DNA from: Atherix ibis
Taxonomy: Eukaryota; Arthropoda; Insecta; Diptera; Athericidae
DNA: 64,000 bases
NCBI GenBank assembly: GCA_958298945.1
Contig: OY282608.1
Span: 22,669,933 to 22,733,932, forward strand
Direction: 5' to 3'
The position numbers and the translations under genes were made by a program. Every line of letters starts with the position of its first letter. The stretch's first letter is position 1. Below the pieces are notes generated by a model that had not been told where the DNA came from, did no database searches, and was given only the letters and a program-made list of their open reading frames with translations. Below are positions 42,630 through 57,900 of the stretch, piece after piece.

Positions 42630-44428
42630 AGCCAACAAACCAACAAACCAACAAACCAACAAACCAACAAGCCAACAAGCCAACAAGCCAACAAACCAAC
42701 AAACCAACAAACCAACAAGCCAACAAAACAACAAGCCAACAAACCAACAAACCAACAAACCAACAAGCCAACAAACCAACAAACCAACAAACCAAGTAAC
42801 CAAAAAGCCAACAAACTAACAAACCAACAAGCCAACAAGCCAACAAGCCAACAAACCAACAAACCAACAAGCCAACAAACCAACAAACCAACAACCCAAC
42901 AAACCAACAAACCAACAAACCAACAAGCCAACAAACCAACAAACCAACAAACCAACAAACCAAAAAACCAACAAACAAACCAACCAACAAACCAACAAAC
43001 CAACAAACCAACAAGCCAACAAACCAACAAGCCAAAAAACCAACCAGCCAACAAACCAACAAACCAACAATCCAAGTAACCAAAAAGCCAACAAACTAAC
43101 AAACCAACAAGCCAACAAACCAACAAGCCAACAAGCCAACAAACCAACAAACCAACAAAGCAACAAACCAAAAAACCAACAAACCAAAAAATAAACAAAC
43201 CATCAAACGAACAAAGCAACAAGCCAACAAGCCAACAAACCAACAAACCAACAAGCCAACAAACCAACAAACCAACAAGCCAACAAGCCAACAAACCAAC
43301 AAACCAACAAACCAACAAGCCAACAAACCAACAAACCAACAAGCCAACAAACCAACAAACCAATAAACCAATAAACCAACAAGCCAACAAGTCAACAAAC
43401 CAACAAACCAACAAGCCAACAAACCAATAAACCAACAAGCCAACAAACCAACAAACCAACAAACCAACATGCCAACAAACCAACAAACTAAGTAACCAAC
43501 AAGCCAACAAACCAACAAATCAACAAGCCAACAAGCCAACAAACCAACAAACCAACAAACCAACAAGCCAACAAACCAACAAACCATTAAATCAAGTAAC
43601 CAAAAGGCCAACAGACTAACAAACCAACAAGCCAACAAGCCAACAAACCAACAAGCCAACAAACCAACAAACCAACAAAGCAACAAGCCAACAAACCAAC
43701 AAACCAACAAACCAACAAACCAACAAGCAACAAACCAACAAACCAACAAGCCAACAAACCAATAAACCAACAAACCAACAAGCCAACAAGCCAACAAACC
43801 GACAAACCAACAAGCCAACAAACCAACAAACCAACAAGCTAACAAACCAACAAACCAACAAACCAACATGCCAACAAACCAACAAACTAAGTAACCAACA
43901 AGCCAACAAACCAACAAACCAACAAGCCAACAAGCCAACAAACCAACAAACCAACAAACCAACAAGCCAACAAACCAACAAACCAACAAACCAAGTAACC
44001 AAAAGGCCAACAAACTAACAATCCAACAAGCCAACAAGCCAACAAACCAACAAGCCAACAAACCAACAAACCAACAAACCAACAAAGCAACAAGCCAACA
44101 AGCCAACAAACAAACAAACCAACAAACCAAGTAACCAAAAGGCCAACAAACTAACAAACCAACAAGCCTACAAGCCAACAAACCAACAAGCCAACAAGCC
44201 AACAAACCAACAAACCAACAAACCAACAAGCCAACAAACCAACAAGCCAACAAGCCAACAAACCAACAAACCAACAAGCCAACAAGCCAACAAACCAACA
44301 AACCAACAAGCAAACAAACCAACAAACCAACAAACCAACAAACCAACAAAGCAACAAGCCAACAAGCCAACAAACCAACAAACCAACAAGCCAACAAACC
44401 AACAAACCAACAAGCCAACAAGCCAACA
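42630..44428. repeat. Family D2, copy 1 (period 1,799)
   Basis: Markers aacaacaa 42727, accaagta 42791, acgaacaa 43207, accattaa 43583 and the 7-base gcaacaa at 43727. All recur 1,799 bases right, that is 225 octamers minus one base, because the 7-base unit lies inside the period. Confidence 0.9.
43727..43733. repeat. 7-base unit gcaacaa, duplicated at 45526
   Basis: One base shorter than gccaacaa. Its presence at the same place in both D2 copies shows that the deletion preceded the 1.8-kb duplication. Confidence 0.88.
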
Positions 44429-46268
44429 AACCAACAAACCAACAAACCAACAAGCCAACAAACCAACAAACCAACAAGCCAACAAGCCAACAAACCAACA
44501 AACCAACAAACCAACAAGCCAACAAAACAACAAGCCAACAAACCAACAAACCAACAAACCAACAAGCCAACAAACCAACAAACCAACAAACCAAGTAACC
44601 AAAAAGCCAACAAACTAACAAACCAACAAGCCAACAAGCCAACAAGCCAACAAACCAACAAACCAACAAGCCAACAAACCAACAAACCAACAACCCAACA
44701 AACCAACAAACCAACAAACCAACAAGCCAACAAACCAACAAACCAACAAACCAACAAACCAAAAAACCAACAAACAAACCAACCAACAAACCAACAAACC
44801 AACAAACCAACAAGCCAACAAACCAACAAGCCAAAAAACCAACCAGCCAACAAACCAACAAACCAACAATCCAAGTAACCAAAAAGCCAACAAACTAACA
44901 AACCAACAAGCCAACAAACCAACAAGCCAACAAGCCAACAAACCAACAAACCAACAAAGCAACAAACCAAAAAACCAACAAACCAAAAAATAAACAAACC
45001 ATCAAACGAACAAAGCAACAAGCCAACAAGCCAACAAACCAACAAACCAACAAGCCAACAAACCAACAAACCAACAAGCCAACAAGCCAACAAACCAACA
45101 AACCAACAAACCAACAAGCCAACAAACCAACAAACCAACAAGCCAACAAACCAACAAACCAATAAACCAATAAACCAACAAGCCAACAAGTCAACAAACC
45201 AACAAACCAACAAGCCAACAAACCAATAAACCAACAAGCCAACAAACCAACAAACCAACAAACCAACATGCCAACAAACCAACAAACTAAGTAACCAACA
45301 AGCCAACAAACCAACAAATCAACAAGCCAACAAGCCAACAAACCAACAAACCAACAAACCAACAAGCCAACAAACCAACAAACCATTAAATCAAGTAACC
45401 AAAAGGCCAACAGACTAACAAACCAACAAGCCAACAAGCCAACAAACCAACAAGCCAACAAACCAACAAACCAACAAAGCAACAAGCCAACAAACCAACA
45501 AACCAACAAACCAACAAACCAACAAGCAACAAACCAACAAACCAACAAGCTAACAAACCAATAAACCAACAAACCAACAAGCCAACAAGCCAACAAACCG
45601 ACAAACCAACAAGCCAACAAACCAACAAACCAACAAGCTAACAAACCAACAAACCAACAAACCAACATGCCAACAAACCAACAAACTAAGTAACCAACAA
45701 GCCAACAAACCAACAAACCAACAAGCCAACAAGCCAACAAACCAACAAACCAACAAACCAACAAGCCAACAAACCAACAAACCAACAAACCAAGTAACCA
45801 AAAGGCCAACAAACTAACAATCCAACAAGCCAACAAGCCAACAAACCAACAAGCCAACAAACCAACAAACCAACAAACCAACAAAGCAACAAGCCAACAA
45901 GCCAACAAACAAACAAACCAACAAACCAAGTAACCAAAAGGCCAACAAACTAACAAACCAACAAGCCTACAAGCCAACAAACCAACAAGCCAACAAGCCA
46001 ACAAACCAACAAACCAACAAACCAACAAGCCAACAAACCAACAAGCCAACAAGCCAACAAACCAACAAACCAACAAGCCAACAAGCCAACAAACCAACAA
46101 ACCAACAAGCAAACAAACCAACAAACCAACAAACCAACAAACCAACAAAGCAACAAGCCAACAAGCCAACAAACCAACAAACCAACAAGCCAACAAACCA
46201 ACAAACCAACAAGCCAACAAGCCAACAAACCAACAAACCAACAAACCAACAAGCCAACAAACCAACAA
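44429..46268. repeat. Family D2, copy 2
   Basis: aacaacaa 44526, accaagta 44590, acgaacaa 45006, accattaa 45382, gcaacaa 45526. Similarity continues to about 46268, then the order changes. Small private differences exist, such as gctaacaa near 45548 in place of gccaacaa. Confidence 0.9.
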
Positions 46269-47092
46269 ACCAACAAGCAAACAAACCAACAAACCAACAA
46301 ATCAACAAACCAACAAACCAACAAACCAACAAGCCAACAAGCCAACAAGCCAACAAACCAACAAACCAACAAGCCAACAAACCAACAAACCAACAAACCA
46401 ACAAACCAACAAGCCAACAAGCCAACAAACCAACAAACTAACAAACTAACAAACCAACAAGCCAACAAACCAACAAGCCAACAAACCAACAAACCAACAA
46501 ACCAAGTAACCAAAAAGCCAACAAACTAACAAACCAACAAGCCAATAAGCCACCAAACCAGCAAACCAACAAAGCAACAAGCCAACAAGCCAACAAACCA
46601 ACAAACCAACAAACCAACAAGCCAACAAACCAACAAACCAACAAGCCAACAAGCCAACAAACCAATAAACCAACAAACCAACAAGCCAACAAATAAACAA
46701 ACCAACAAGCAAACAAGCCAACAAACCAACAAACCAACAAGCCAACAAACAAACAAACCAACAAACCAAAAAACCAATAAACCAACAAACCAACAAACCA
46801 ACAAACCAACAAACCAACAAACCAACAAACTAACAAACCAACAAACCAACAAACCAACAAGCCAACAAGCCAACAAACCAACAAACCAACAAACCAACAA
46901 GCCAACAAACCAACAAACCAACAAACCAAAAAGCCAACAAACCAACAAACCAACAAGCCAACAAACCAACAAACCAACAAACCAACATGCCAACAAACCA
47001 ACAAACTAAGTAACCAACAAGCCAACAAACCAACAAACCAACAAGTCAACAAGCCAACAAACCAACAAACCAACAAACCAACAAACCAACAA
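46269..47092. repeat. Linking satellite before family E
   Basis: Octamers with gccaccaa near 46549 and aaataaacaa-like variants near 46690; a closely similar stretch occurs at about 53430-53900. No gene is visible. Confidence 0.78.
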
Positions 47093-48722
47093 ACCAAGTT
47101 ACCAACAAACCATCAAACGAACAAAGCAACAAACCAACAAACCAACAAACCAACAAGCCAACAAACCAACAAACAAATAACACAACAAACCAACAAACAA
47201 ATAAACCATCAAACCAACAAACCAATAAACCAACAATCCAACAAACCAACAAACAAAAAACCAACAAACCAACAAACCAACAAGCCAACAAGCCAACAAA
47301 CCAACAAACCAACAAGCCAACAAACCAACAAACTAACAAACCAACAAACCAACAAGCCAACAAACCAACAAACAAATAAACCAACAAACCAAAAAACCAA
47401 CAAACCAACAAACCAACAAACCAACAAACCAACAAACCAACAAGCCAACAAACCAACAAACCAACAAACCAACAAGCCAACAAACCAACAAACAAATAAA
47501 CCAACAAACCAACAAGCCAACAAACCAACAAACAAATAAACCAACAAACCAAAAAACCAACAAACCAACAAACCAACAAACCAACAAACCAACAAACCAA
47601 CAAGCCAACAAACCAACAAACCAACAAACCAACAAGCCAACAAACCAACAAACAAATAAACCAACAAACCAACAAACCAACAAACCAACAAACCAACAAA
47701 CCAAAAAACCAACAAACCAACAAGCCAACAAGCCAACAAACCAACAAACTAACAAACCAACAAACGAACTAATCAACAAACCAACAAACTAAGTAACCAA
47801 CAAGCCAACAAACCAACAAACCAACAAGCCAGCAAGCCAACAAACCAACAAACCAACAAACAAATATCACAACAAACCAACAAACAAATAAACCATCAAA
47901 CCAACAAACCAATAAACCAACAAACCAACAAACCAACAAACAAAAAACCAACAAACCAACAAACCAACAAGCCAACAAGCCATCAAACCAACAAGCCAAC
48001 AAACCAACAAACCAGCAAACCAACAAGCCAACAAACCAACAAACTAACAAACCAACAAACCAACAAGCCAACAAACCAACAAACAAATAAACCAACAAAC
48101 CAAAAAACCAACAAACCAACAAACCAACAAACCAACAAACAAATAAACCAACAAACCAACAAACCAACAAATCAACAAACCAAAAAACCAACAAACCAAC
48201 AAGCCAACAAGCCAACAAACCAACAAACTAACAAACCAACAAACGAACTAATCAACAAACCAACAAACTAAGTAACCAACAAGCCAACGAACTAACAAAC
48301 CAACAAGCCAACAAACCAACAAGCCATCAAGCCAACAAACCAACAAACCAACAAAGCAACAAACCAAAAAACCAACAAACCAAAAAACCAACAAACCAAC
48401 AAACCATCAAACGAACAAACCAACAAACCAACAAGCCAACAAGCCAACAAACCAACAAACCAACAAACCAACAAGCCAACAAACCAACAAACCAACAAGT
48501 CAACAAACCAACAAACCAACAAACCAACAAACCAACAAGCCAACAAGCCAACAAACCAACAAACCAACAAGCCAGCAAACCAACAAACCAACAAGCCAAC
48601 AAACCAACAAACCAACAAACCAACATGCCAACAAACCAACAAACTAAGTAACCAACAAGCCAACAAACCAACAAACCAACAAGTCAACAAGCCAACAAAC
48701 CAACAAACCAACAAACCAACAA
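47093..48722. repeat. Family E, copy 1 (1,630 bases)
   Basis: Begins at accaagtt (47093). Next come acaaataa followed by acacaacaa-type units at 47173, a 7-base acaaaaa at 47253, and acgaacta at 47764 and 48243. Confidence 0.87.
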
Positions 48723-50225
48723 ACCAAGTTACCAACAAACCATCAAACGAACAAAGCAACAAACCAACAAACCAACAAACCAACAAGCCAACAAACCAAC
48801 AAACAAATAACACAACAAACCAACAAACAAATAAACCATCAAACCAACAAACCAATAAACCAACAAACCAACAAACCAACAAACAAAAAACCAACAAACC
48901 AACAAACCAACAAGCCAACAAGCCAACAAACCAACAAGCCAACAAGCCAACAAGCCAACAAACCAACAAACCAACAAACCAACAAGCCAACAAACCAACA
49001 AACTAACAAACCAACAAACCAACAAGCCAACAAACCAACAAACAAATAAACCAACAAACCAAAAAACCAACAAACCAACAAACCAACAAACCAACAAACC
49101 AACAAACCAACAAACCAACAAGCCAACAAACCAACAAACCAACAAACCAACAAGCCAACAAACCAACAAACAAATAAACCAACAAACCAACAAACCAACA
49201 AACCAACAAACCAAAAAACCAACAAACCAACAAGCCAACAAGCCAACAAACCAACAAACTAACAAACCAACAAACGAACTAATCAACAAACCAACAAACT
49301 AAGTAACCAACAAGCCAACAAACCAACAAACCAACAAGCCAACAAGCCAACAAACCAACAAACCAACAAGCCAACAAACCAACAAACCAACAAACTAACA
49401 AACCAACAAACCAACAAACCAACAAGCCAACAAACCAACAAACAAATAAACCAACAAACCAAAAAACCAACAAACCAACAAACCAACAAACCAACAAACC
49501 AACAAACCAACAAACCAACAAACCAACAAACCAAGTAACCAACAAGCCAACAAACCAACAAACCAACAAACCAACAAGCCAACAAACCAACAAACCAACA
49601 AACCAACAAACCAACAAACCAACAAGCCAACAAACCAACAAACAAATAAACCAACAAACCAACAAACCAACAAATCAACAAACCAAAAAACCAACAAACC
49701 AACAAGCCAACAAGCCAACAAACCAACAAACTAACAAACCAACAAACGAACTAATCAACAAACCAACAAACTAAGTAACCAACAAGCCAACGAACTAACA
49801 AACCAACAAGCCAACAAACCAACAAGCCATCAAGCCAACAAACCAACAAACCAACAAAGCAACAAACCAAAAAACCAACAAACCAAAAAACCAACAAACC
49901 AACAAACCATCAAACGAACAAACCAACAAACCAACAAGCCAACAAGCCAACAAACCAACAAACCAACAAACCAACAAGCTAACAAACCAACAAACCAACA
50001 AGTCAACAAACCAACAAACCAACAAACCAACAAACCAACAAGCCAACAAGCCAACAAACCAACAAACCAACAAGCCAGCAAACCAACAAACCAACAAGCC
50101 AACAAACCAACAAACCAACAAACCAACATGCCAACAAACCAACAAACTAAGTAACCAACAAGCCAACAAACCAACAAACCAACAAGTCAACAAGCCAACA
50201 AACCAACAAACCAACAAACCAACAA
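48723..50225. repeat. Family E, copy 2 (1,503 bases)
   Basis: accaagtt 48723, acgaacta 49274 and 49746. It matches the following copy with an offset of 1,503, 188 octamers minus one base. Confidence 0.88.
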
Positions 50226-50810
50226 ACCAAGTTACCAACAAACCATCAAACGAACAAAGCAACAAACCAACAAACCAACAAACCAACAAGCCAACAAAAC
50301 AACAAACAAATAACACAACAAACCAACAAACAAATAAACCATCAAACCAACAAACCAATAAACCAACAAACCAACAAACCAACAAACCAACAAACAAAAA
50401 ACCAACAAACCAACAAACCAACAAGCCAACAAGCCAACAAACCAACAAGCCAACAAGCCAACAAGCCAACAAACCAACAAACCAACAAACCAACAAGCCA
50501 ACAAACCAACAAACTAACAAACCAACAAACCAACAAGCCAACAAACCAACAAACAAATAAACCAACAAACCAAAAAACCAACAAACCAACAAACCAACAA
50601 ACCAACAAACCAACAAACCAACAAGCCAACAAACCAACAAACCAACAAACCAACAAGCCAACAAACCAACAAACAAATAAACCAACAAACCAACAAACCA
50701 ACAAACCAACAAACCAAAAAAACCAACAAACCAACAAGCCAACAAGCCAACAAACCAACAAACTAACAAACCAACAAACGAACTAATCAACAAACCAACA
50801 AACTAAGTAA
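50226..50810. repeat. Family E, copy 3, running into the super-repeat
   Basis: accaagtt 50226, the acaaataa marker at 50306 and acgaacta at 50778. The continuation after 50810 belongs to the longer E/F super-repeat. Confidence 0.85.
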
Positions 50811-53800
50811 CCAACAAACCAACAAACCAACAAACCAACAAGCCAACAAGCCAACAAACCAACAAACCAACAAGCCAACAAACCAACAAACCAACAAACT
50901 AACAAACCAACAAACCAACAAACCAACAAGCCAACAAACCAACAAACAAATAAACCAACAAACCAAAAAACCAACAAACCAACAAACCAACAAACCAACA
51001 AACCAACAAACCAACAAACCAACAAACCAAGTAACCAACAAGCCAACAAACCAACAAACCAAAAACCGACACGCAAACAAACCAACAAACCAACAAGCCA
51101 ACAAACCAACAAACCAACAAACCAACAAACCAACAAGCCAACAAGCCAACAAACCAACAAACCAACAAACCAACAAGCCAACAAACCAACAAGCCAACAA
51201 ACCAACAAACCAACAAACCAACAAGCCAACAAACCAACAAACCAACACACCAAGTAACCAAAAAGCCAACAAACTAACAAACCAACAAGCCAACAAGCCA
51301 ACAAGCCAACAAACCAACAAACCAACAAGCCAACAAGCCAACAAACCAACAAACCAACAAGCCAACGAACCAACAAACCAACAAACCAAAAAACCAACAA
51401 ACCAAAAAACCAACAAACCAACAAACCAACAAACCAACAAACCAACAAACCAACAAGCACACAAGCCAACAAACCAACAAACCAACAAACCAACAAGCCA
51501 ACAAACCAACAAACCAACAAACCAAGTAACCAAAAAGCCAACAAACTAACAAACCAACAAGCCAACAAACCAACAAGCCAACAAGCCAACAAACCAACCA
51601 ACGAACAAAGCAACAAACCAAAAAACCAACAAACCAAAAAACCAACAAACCAACAAACCATCAAAAGAACAAAGCAACAAGCCAACAAGCCAACAAGCCA
51701 ACAAACCAACAAACCAACAAACCAACAAGCCAACAAACCAACAAACCAACAAGCCAACAAACCAACAAACCAACAAACCAACAAACCAACAAGCCAACAA
51801 GCCAACAAACCAACAAACCAACAAGCCAACAAACCAAGTAACCAAAAGGCCAACAAACTACCAAACCAACAAGCCAACAAGCCAACAAACCAACAAGCCA
51901 ACAAACCAACAAACCAACAAAGCAACAAGCCACCAAGCCAACAAACAAACAAACCAACAACCCAAGTAACCAAAAGGCCAAGAAACTAACAAACCAACAA
52001 GCCAACAAGCCAACAAACCAACAAACCAACAAGCCAACAAACCAACAAACCAACAAACTAACAAACCAACAAACCAACAAACCAACAAACCAACATGCCA
52101 ACAAACCAACAAACTAAGTAACCAACAAGCCAACAAACCAACAAACCAACAAACCAACATGCCAACAAACCAACAAACTAAGTAACCAAAAAGCCAACAA
52201 ACCAACAAACCAATAAGCCAACAAGCCAACAAACCAACAAACCAACAAACCAACAAGCCAACAAACTAACAAGCCAACAAGCCAACAAACCAACAAACCA
52301 ACAAACTAACAAGCCAATAAACCAACAAGCTAACAAGCCAACAAACCAACAAGCCAACAAACCAACAAACCAACAAACCCAAAAACCAACAAACCAACAA
52401 GCCAACAAGCCAACAAACCCACAAACTAACAAACCAACAAACGAACTAACATACAAACCAACAAGCCAACAAACCAACAAACCAACAAACCAACAAATCG
52501 ACAAACCAACAAGCCAACAAGCCAACAAGCCAACAAACCAACAAACCAACAAGCCAACAAACCAACAAACCAACAAGCCAACAAGCCAACAAACCAACAA
52601 ACCAAGAAGCCAACAAGCCAACAAACCAACAAACCAACAAAGCAACAAACCAACAAACCAACAAACCAACAAACCAACAAACCAACAAGCCAACAAGCCA
52701 ACAAACCAACAAACAAAAAACCAACAAACCAACAAACCAACAAGCCAACAAACCAATAAACCAACAAACCAACAAGCCAACAAATAAACAAACCAACAAG
52801 CAAACAAACCAACAAACCAACAAACCAACAAGCCAACAAACAAACAAACCAACAAACCAAAAAACCAACAAACCAACAAACCAACAAACCAACAAACCAA
52901 CAAACCAACAAACCAACAAACTAACAAACCAACAAACCAACAAACCAATAAGCCAACAAGCCAACAAACCAACAAACCAACAAAGCAACAAGCCAACAAA
53001 CCAACAAGCCAACAAACCAACAAACCAACAAACCAAGTAACCAAAAAGCCAACAAACTAACAAACCAACAAGCCAACAAGCCAACAAACCAACAAACCCA
53101 CAAAGCAGCAAACCAACAAACCAACAAACCAACAAAACCAACAAGCCAACAAGCCAACAAACCAACAAACCAACAAGCCAACAAGCCAACAAACCAACAA
53201 ACCAACAAAGCAACAAACCAACAAACCAACAAACCAACAAACCAACAAACCAACAAACCAACAAGCCAACAAGCCAACAAACCAACAAACCAACAAGCCA
53301 ACAAACCAACAAACCAACAAACCAACAAACCAACAAGCCAACAAGCCAACAAACCAACAAACTAACAAACCAACAAACCAACAAGCCAACAAACCAACAA
53401 GCCAACAAACCAACAAACCAACAAACCAAGTAACCAAAAAGCCAACAAACTAACAAACCAACAAGCCAATAAGCCACCAAACCAGCAAACCAACAAAGCA
53501 ACAAGCCAACAAGCCAACAAACCAACAAACCAACAAACCAACAAGCCAACAAACCAACAAACCAACAAGCCAACAAGCCAACAAACCAATAAACCAACAA
53601 ACCAACAAGCCAACAAATAAACAAACCAACAAGCAAACAAACCAACAAACCAACAAACCAACAAGCCAACAAACAAACAAACCAACAAACCAAAAAACCA
53701 ACAAACCAACAAACCAACAAACCAACAAACCAACAAACCAACAAACCAACAAACTAACAAACCAACAAACCAACAAACCAACAAGCCAACAAGCCAACAA

Positions 53801-54903
53801 ACCAACAAACCAACAAACCAACAAGCCAACAAACCAACAAACCAACAAACCAAAAAGCCAACAAACCAACAAACCAACAAGCCAACAAACCAACAAACCA
53901 ACAAACCAACAAACTAAGTAACCAACAAGCCAACAAACCAACAAACCAACAAGTCAACAAGCCAACAAACCAACAAACCAACAAACCAATAAACCAACAA
54001 ACCAAGTTACCAACAAACCATCAAACGAACAAAGCAACAAACCAACAAACCAACAAACCAACAAGCCAACAAACCAACAAACAAATAACACAACAAACCA
54101 ACAAACAAATAAACCATCAAACCAACAAACCAATAAACCAACAAACCAACAAACCAACAAACAAAAAACCAACAAACCAACAAACCAACAAGCCAACAAG
54201 CCAACAAACCAACAAACCAACAAGCCAACAAACCAACAAACTAACAAACCAACAAACCAACAAATCAACAAACCAAAAAACCAACAAACCAACAAGCCAA
54301 CAAGCCAACAAACCAACAAACTAACAAACCAACAAACGAACTAATCAACAAACCAACAAACTAAGTAACCAACAAGCCAACGAACTAACAAACCAACAAG
54401 CCAACAAACCAACAAGCCATCAAGCCAACAAACCAACAAACCAACAAAGCAACAAACCAAAAAACCTACAAACCAAAAAACCAACAAACCAACAAACCAT
54501 CAAACGAACAAACCAACAAACCAACAAGCCAACAAGCCAACAAACCAACAAACCAACAAACCAACAAGCCAACAAACCAACAAACCAACAAGTCAACAAA
54601 CCAACAAACCAACAAACCAACAAACCAACAAGCCAACAAGCCAACAAACCAACAAACCAACAAGCCAGCAAACCAACAAACCAACAAGCCAACAAACCAA
54701 AAAACCAACAAACCAACATGCCAACAAACCAACAAACTAAGTAACCAACAAGCCAACAAACCAACAAACCAACAAGTCAACAAGCCAACAAACCAACAAA
54801 CCAACAAACCAACAAACCAACAAACCAAGTTACCAACAAACCAACAAACGAACAAAGCAACAAACCAACAAACCAACAAACCAACAAGCCAACAAACCAA
54901 CAA
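50306..54903. repeat. E/F super-repeat, copy 1 (about 4.6 kb)
   Basis: Ordered markers: acaaataa with acacaacaa-type neighbours 50306, acgaacta 50778, accaaaa-accgacac 51058, the accaaaag cassette with actaccaa 51841, and an acgaacta followed by acatacaaa-type units 52441. An extra family-E-like piece with accaagtt at 54001 sits near its right end. Confidence 0.82.
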
Positions 54904-57900
54904 ACAAATAACACAACAAACCAACAAACAAATAAACCATCAAACCAACAAACCAATAAACCAACAAACCAACAAACCAACAAACAAAAAACCAACAAAC
55001 CAACAAACCAACAAGCCAACAAGCCAACAAACCAACAAGCCAACAAGCCAACAAGCCAACAAACCAACAAACCAACAAACCAACAAGCCAACAAACCAAC
55101 AAACTAACAAACTAACAAACCAACAAGCCAACAAACCAACAAACAAATAAACCAACAAACCAAAAAACCAACAAACCAACAAACCAACAAACCAACAAAC
55201 CAACAAACCAACAAGCCAACAAACCAACAAACCAACAAACCAACAAGCCAACAAACCAGCAAACAAATAAACCAACAAACCAACAAACCAACAAACCAAC
55301 AAACCAAAAAACCAACAAACCAACAAGCCAACAAGCCAACAAACCAACAAACTAACAAACCAACAAACGAACTAATCAACAAACCAACAAACTAAGTAAC
55401 CAACAAGCCAACAAACCAACAAACCAACAAGCCAACAAGCCAACAAACCAACAAACCAACAAGCCAACAAACCAACAAACCAACAAACTAACAAACCAAC
55501 AAACCAACAAACCAACAAACCAACAAGCCAACAAACCAACAAACAAATAAACCAACAAACCAAAAAACCAACAAACCAACAAACCAACAAACCAACAAAC
55601 CAACAAACCAACAAACCAACAAACCAAGTAACCAACAAGCCAACAAACCAACAAACCAAAAACCGACACGCAAACAAACCAACAAACCAACAAGCCAACA
55701 AACCAACAAACCAACAAACCAACAAACCAACAAGCCAACAAGCCAACAAACCAACAAACCAACAAACCAACAAACCAACAAGCCAACAAACCAACCAGCC
55801 AACAAACCAACAAACCAACAAACCAACAGGCCAACAAACCAACAAACCAACACACCAAGTAACCAAAAAGCCAACAAACTAACAAACCAACAAGCCAACA
55901 AGCCAACAAGCCAACAAACCAACAAACCAACAAGCCAACAAGCCAACAAACCAACAAACCAACAAGCCAACGAACCAACAAACCAACAAACCAAAAAACC
56001 AACAAACCAAAAAACCAACAAACCAACAAACCAACAAACCAACAAACCAACAAACCAACAAGCACACAAGCCAACAAACCAACAAACCAACAAACCAACA
56101 AGCCAACAAACCAACAAACCAACAAACCAAGTAACCAAAAAGCCAACAAACTAACAAACCAACAAGCCAACAAACCAACAAGCCAACAAGCCAACAAACC
56201 AACCAACGAACAAAGCAACAAACCAAAAAACCAACAAACCAAAAAACCAACAAACCAACAAACCATCAAAAGAACAAAGCAACAAGCCAACAAGCCAACA
56301 AGCCAACAAACCAACAAACCAACAAACCAACAAGCCAACAAACCAACAAACCAACAAGCCAACAAACCAACAAACCAACAAACCAACAAACCAACAAGCC
56401 AACAAGCCAACAAACCAACAAACCAACAAGCCAACAAACCAACAAACCAACAAGCCAACAAACCAACAAACCAACAAACCAACATGCCAACAAACCAACA
56501 AAATAAGTAACCAACAAGCCAACAAACCAAAAAACCAACAAGCCAACAAGCCAACAAACCAACAAACCAACAAACCAACAAGCCAACAAACCAATAAACC
56601 AACAAACCAACAAACCAAGTAACCAAAAGGCCAACAAACTACCAAACCAACAAGCCAACAAGCCAACAAACCAACAAGCCAACAAACCAACAAACCAACA
56701 AAGCAACAAGCCACCAAGCCAACAAACAAACAAACCAACAACCCAAGTAACCAAAAGGCCAAGAAACTAACAAACCAACAAGCCAACAAGCCAACAAACC
56801 AACAAACCAACAAGCCAACAAACCAACAAACCAACAAACCAACAAACCAACAAACCAACAAACCAACAAACCAACATGCCAACAAACCAACAAACTAAGT
56901 AACCAACAAGCCAACAAACCAACAAACCAACAAACCAACATGCCAACAAACCAACAAACTAAGTAACCAAAAAGCCAACAAACCAACAAACCAATAAGCC
57001 AACAAGCCAACAAACCAACAAACCAACAAACCAACAAGCCAACAAACTAACAAGCCAACAAGCCAACAAACCAACAAACCAACAAACTAACAAGCCAATA
57101 AACCAACAAGCTAACAAGCCAACAAACCAACAAGCCAACAAACCAACAAACCAACAAACCCAAAAACCAACAAACCAACAAGCCAACAAGCCAACAAACC
57201 CACAAACTAACAAACCAACAAACGAACTAACATACAAACCAACAAGCCAACAAACCAACAAACCAACAAACCAACAAACCAACAAGCCAACAAGCCAACA
57301 AACCAACAAACCAACAAACCAACAAGCCAACAAACCAACCAGCCAACAAACCAACAAACCAACAAACCAACAAACCAACAAGCCAACAAACCAACAAACC
57401 AACAAACCAACACACCAAGTAACCAAAAAGCCAACAAACTAACAAACCAACAAGCCAACAAGCCAACAAGCAAACAAACCAACAAACCAACAAGCCAACA
57501 AGCCAACAAACCAACCAACCAACAAGCCAACGAACCAACAAACCAACAAACCAAAAAACCAACAAACCAAAAAACCAACAAACCAACAAACCAACAAACC
57601 AACAAACCAACAAACCAACAAGCACACAAGCCAACAAACCAACAAAAAAACAAACCAACAAACCAACAAGCCAACAAACCAACCAGCCAACAAACCAACA
57701 AACCAACAAACCAACAAGCCAACAAACCAACAAACCAACACACCAAGTAACCAAAAAGCCAACAAACTAACAAACCAACAAGCCAACAAGCCAACAAGCC
57801 AACAAACCAACAAACCAACAAGCCAACAAGCCAACAAACCAACAAACCAACAAGCCAACGAACCAACAAACCAACAAACCAAAAAACCAACAAACCAAAA

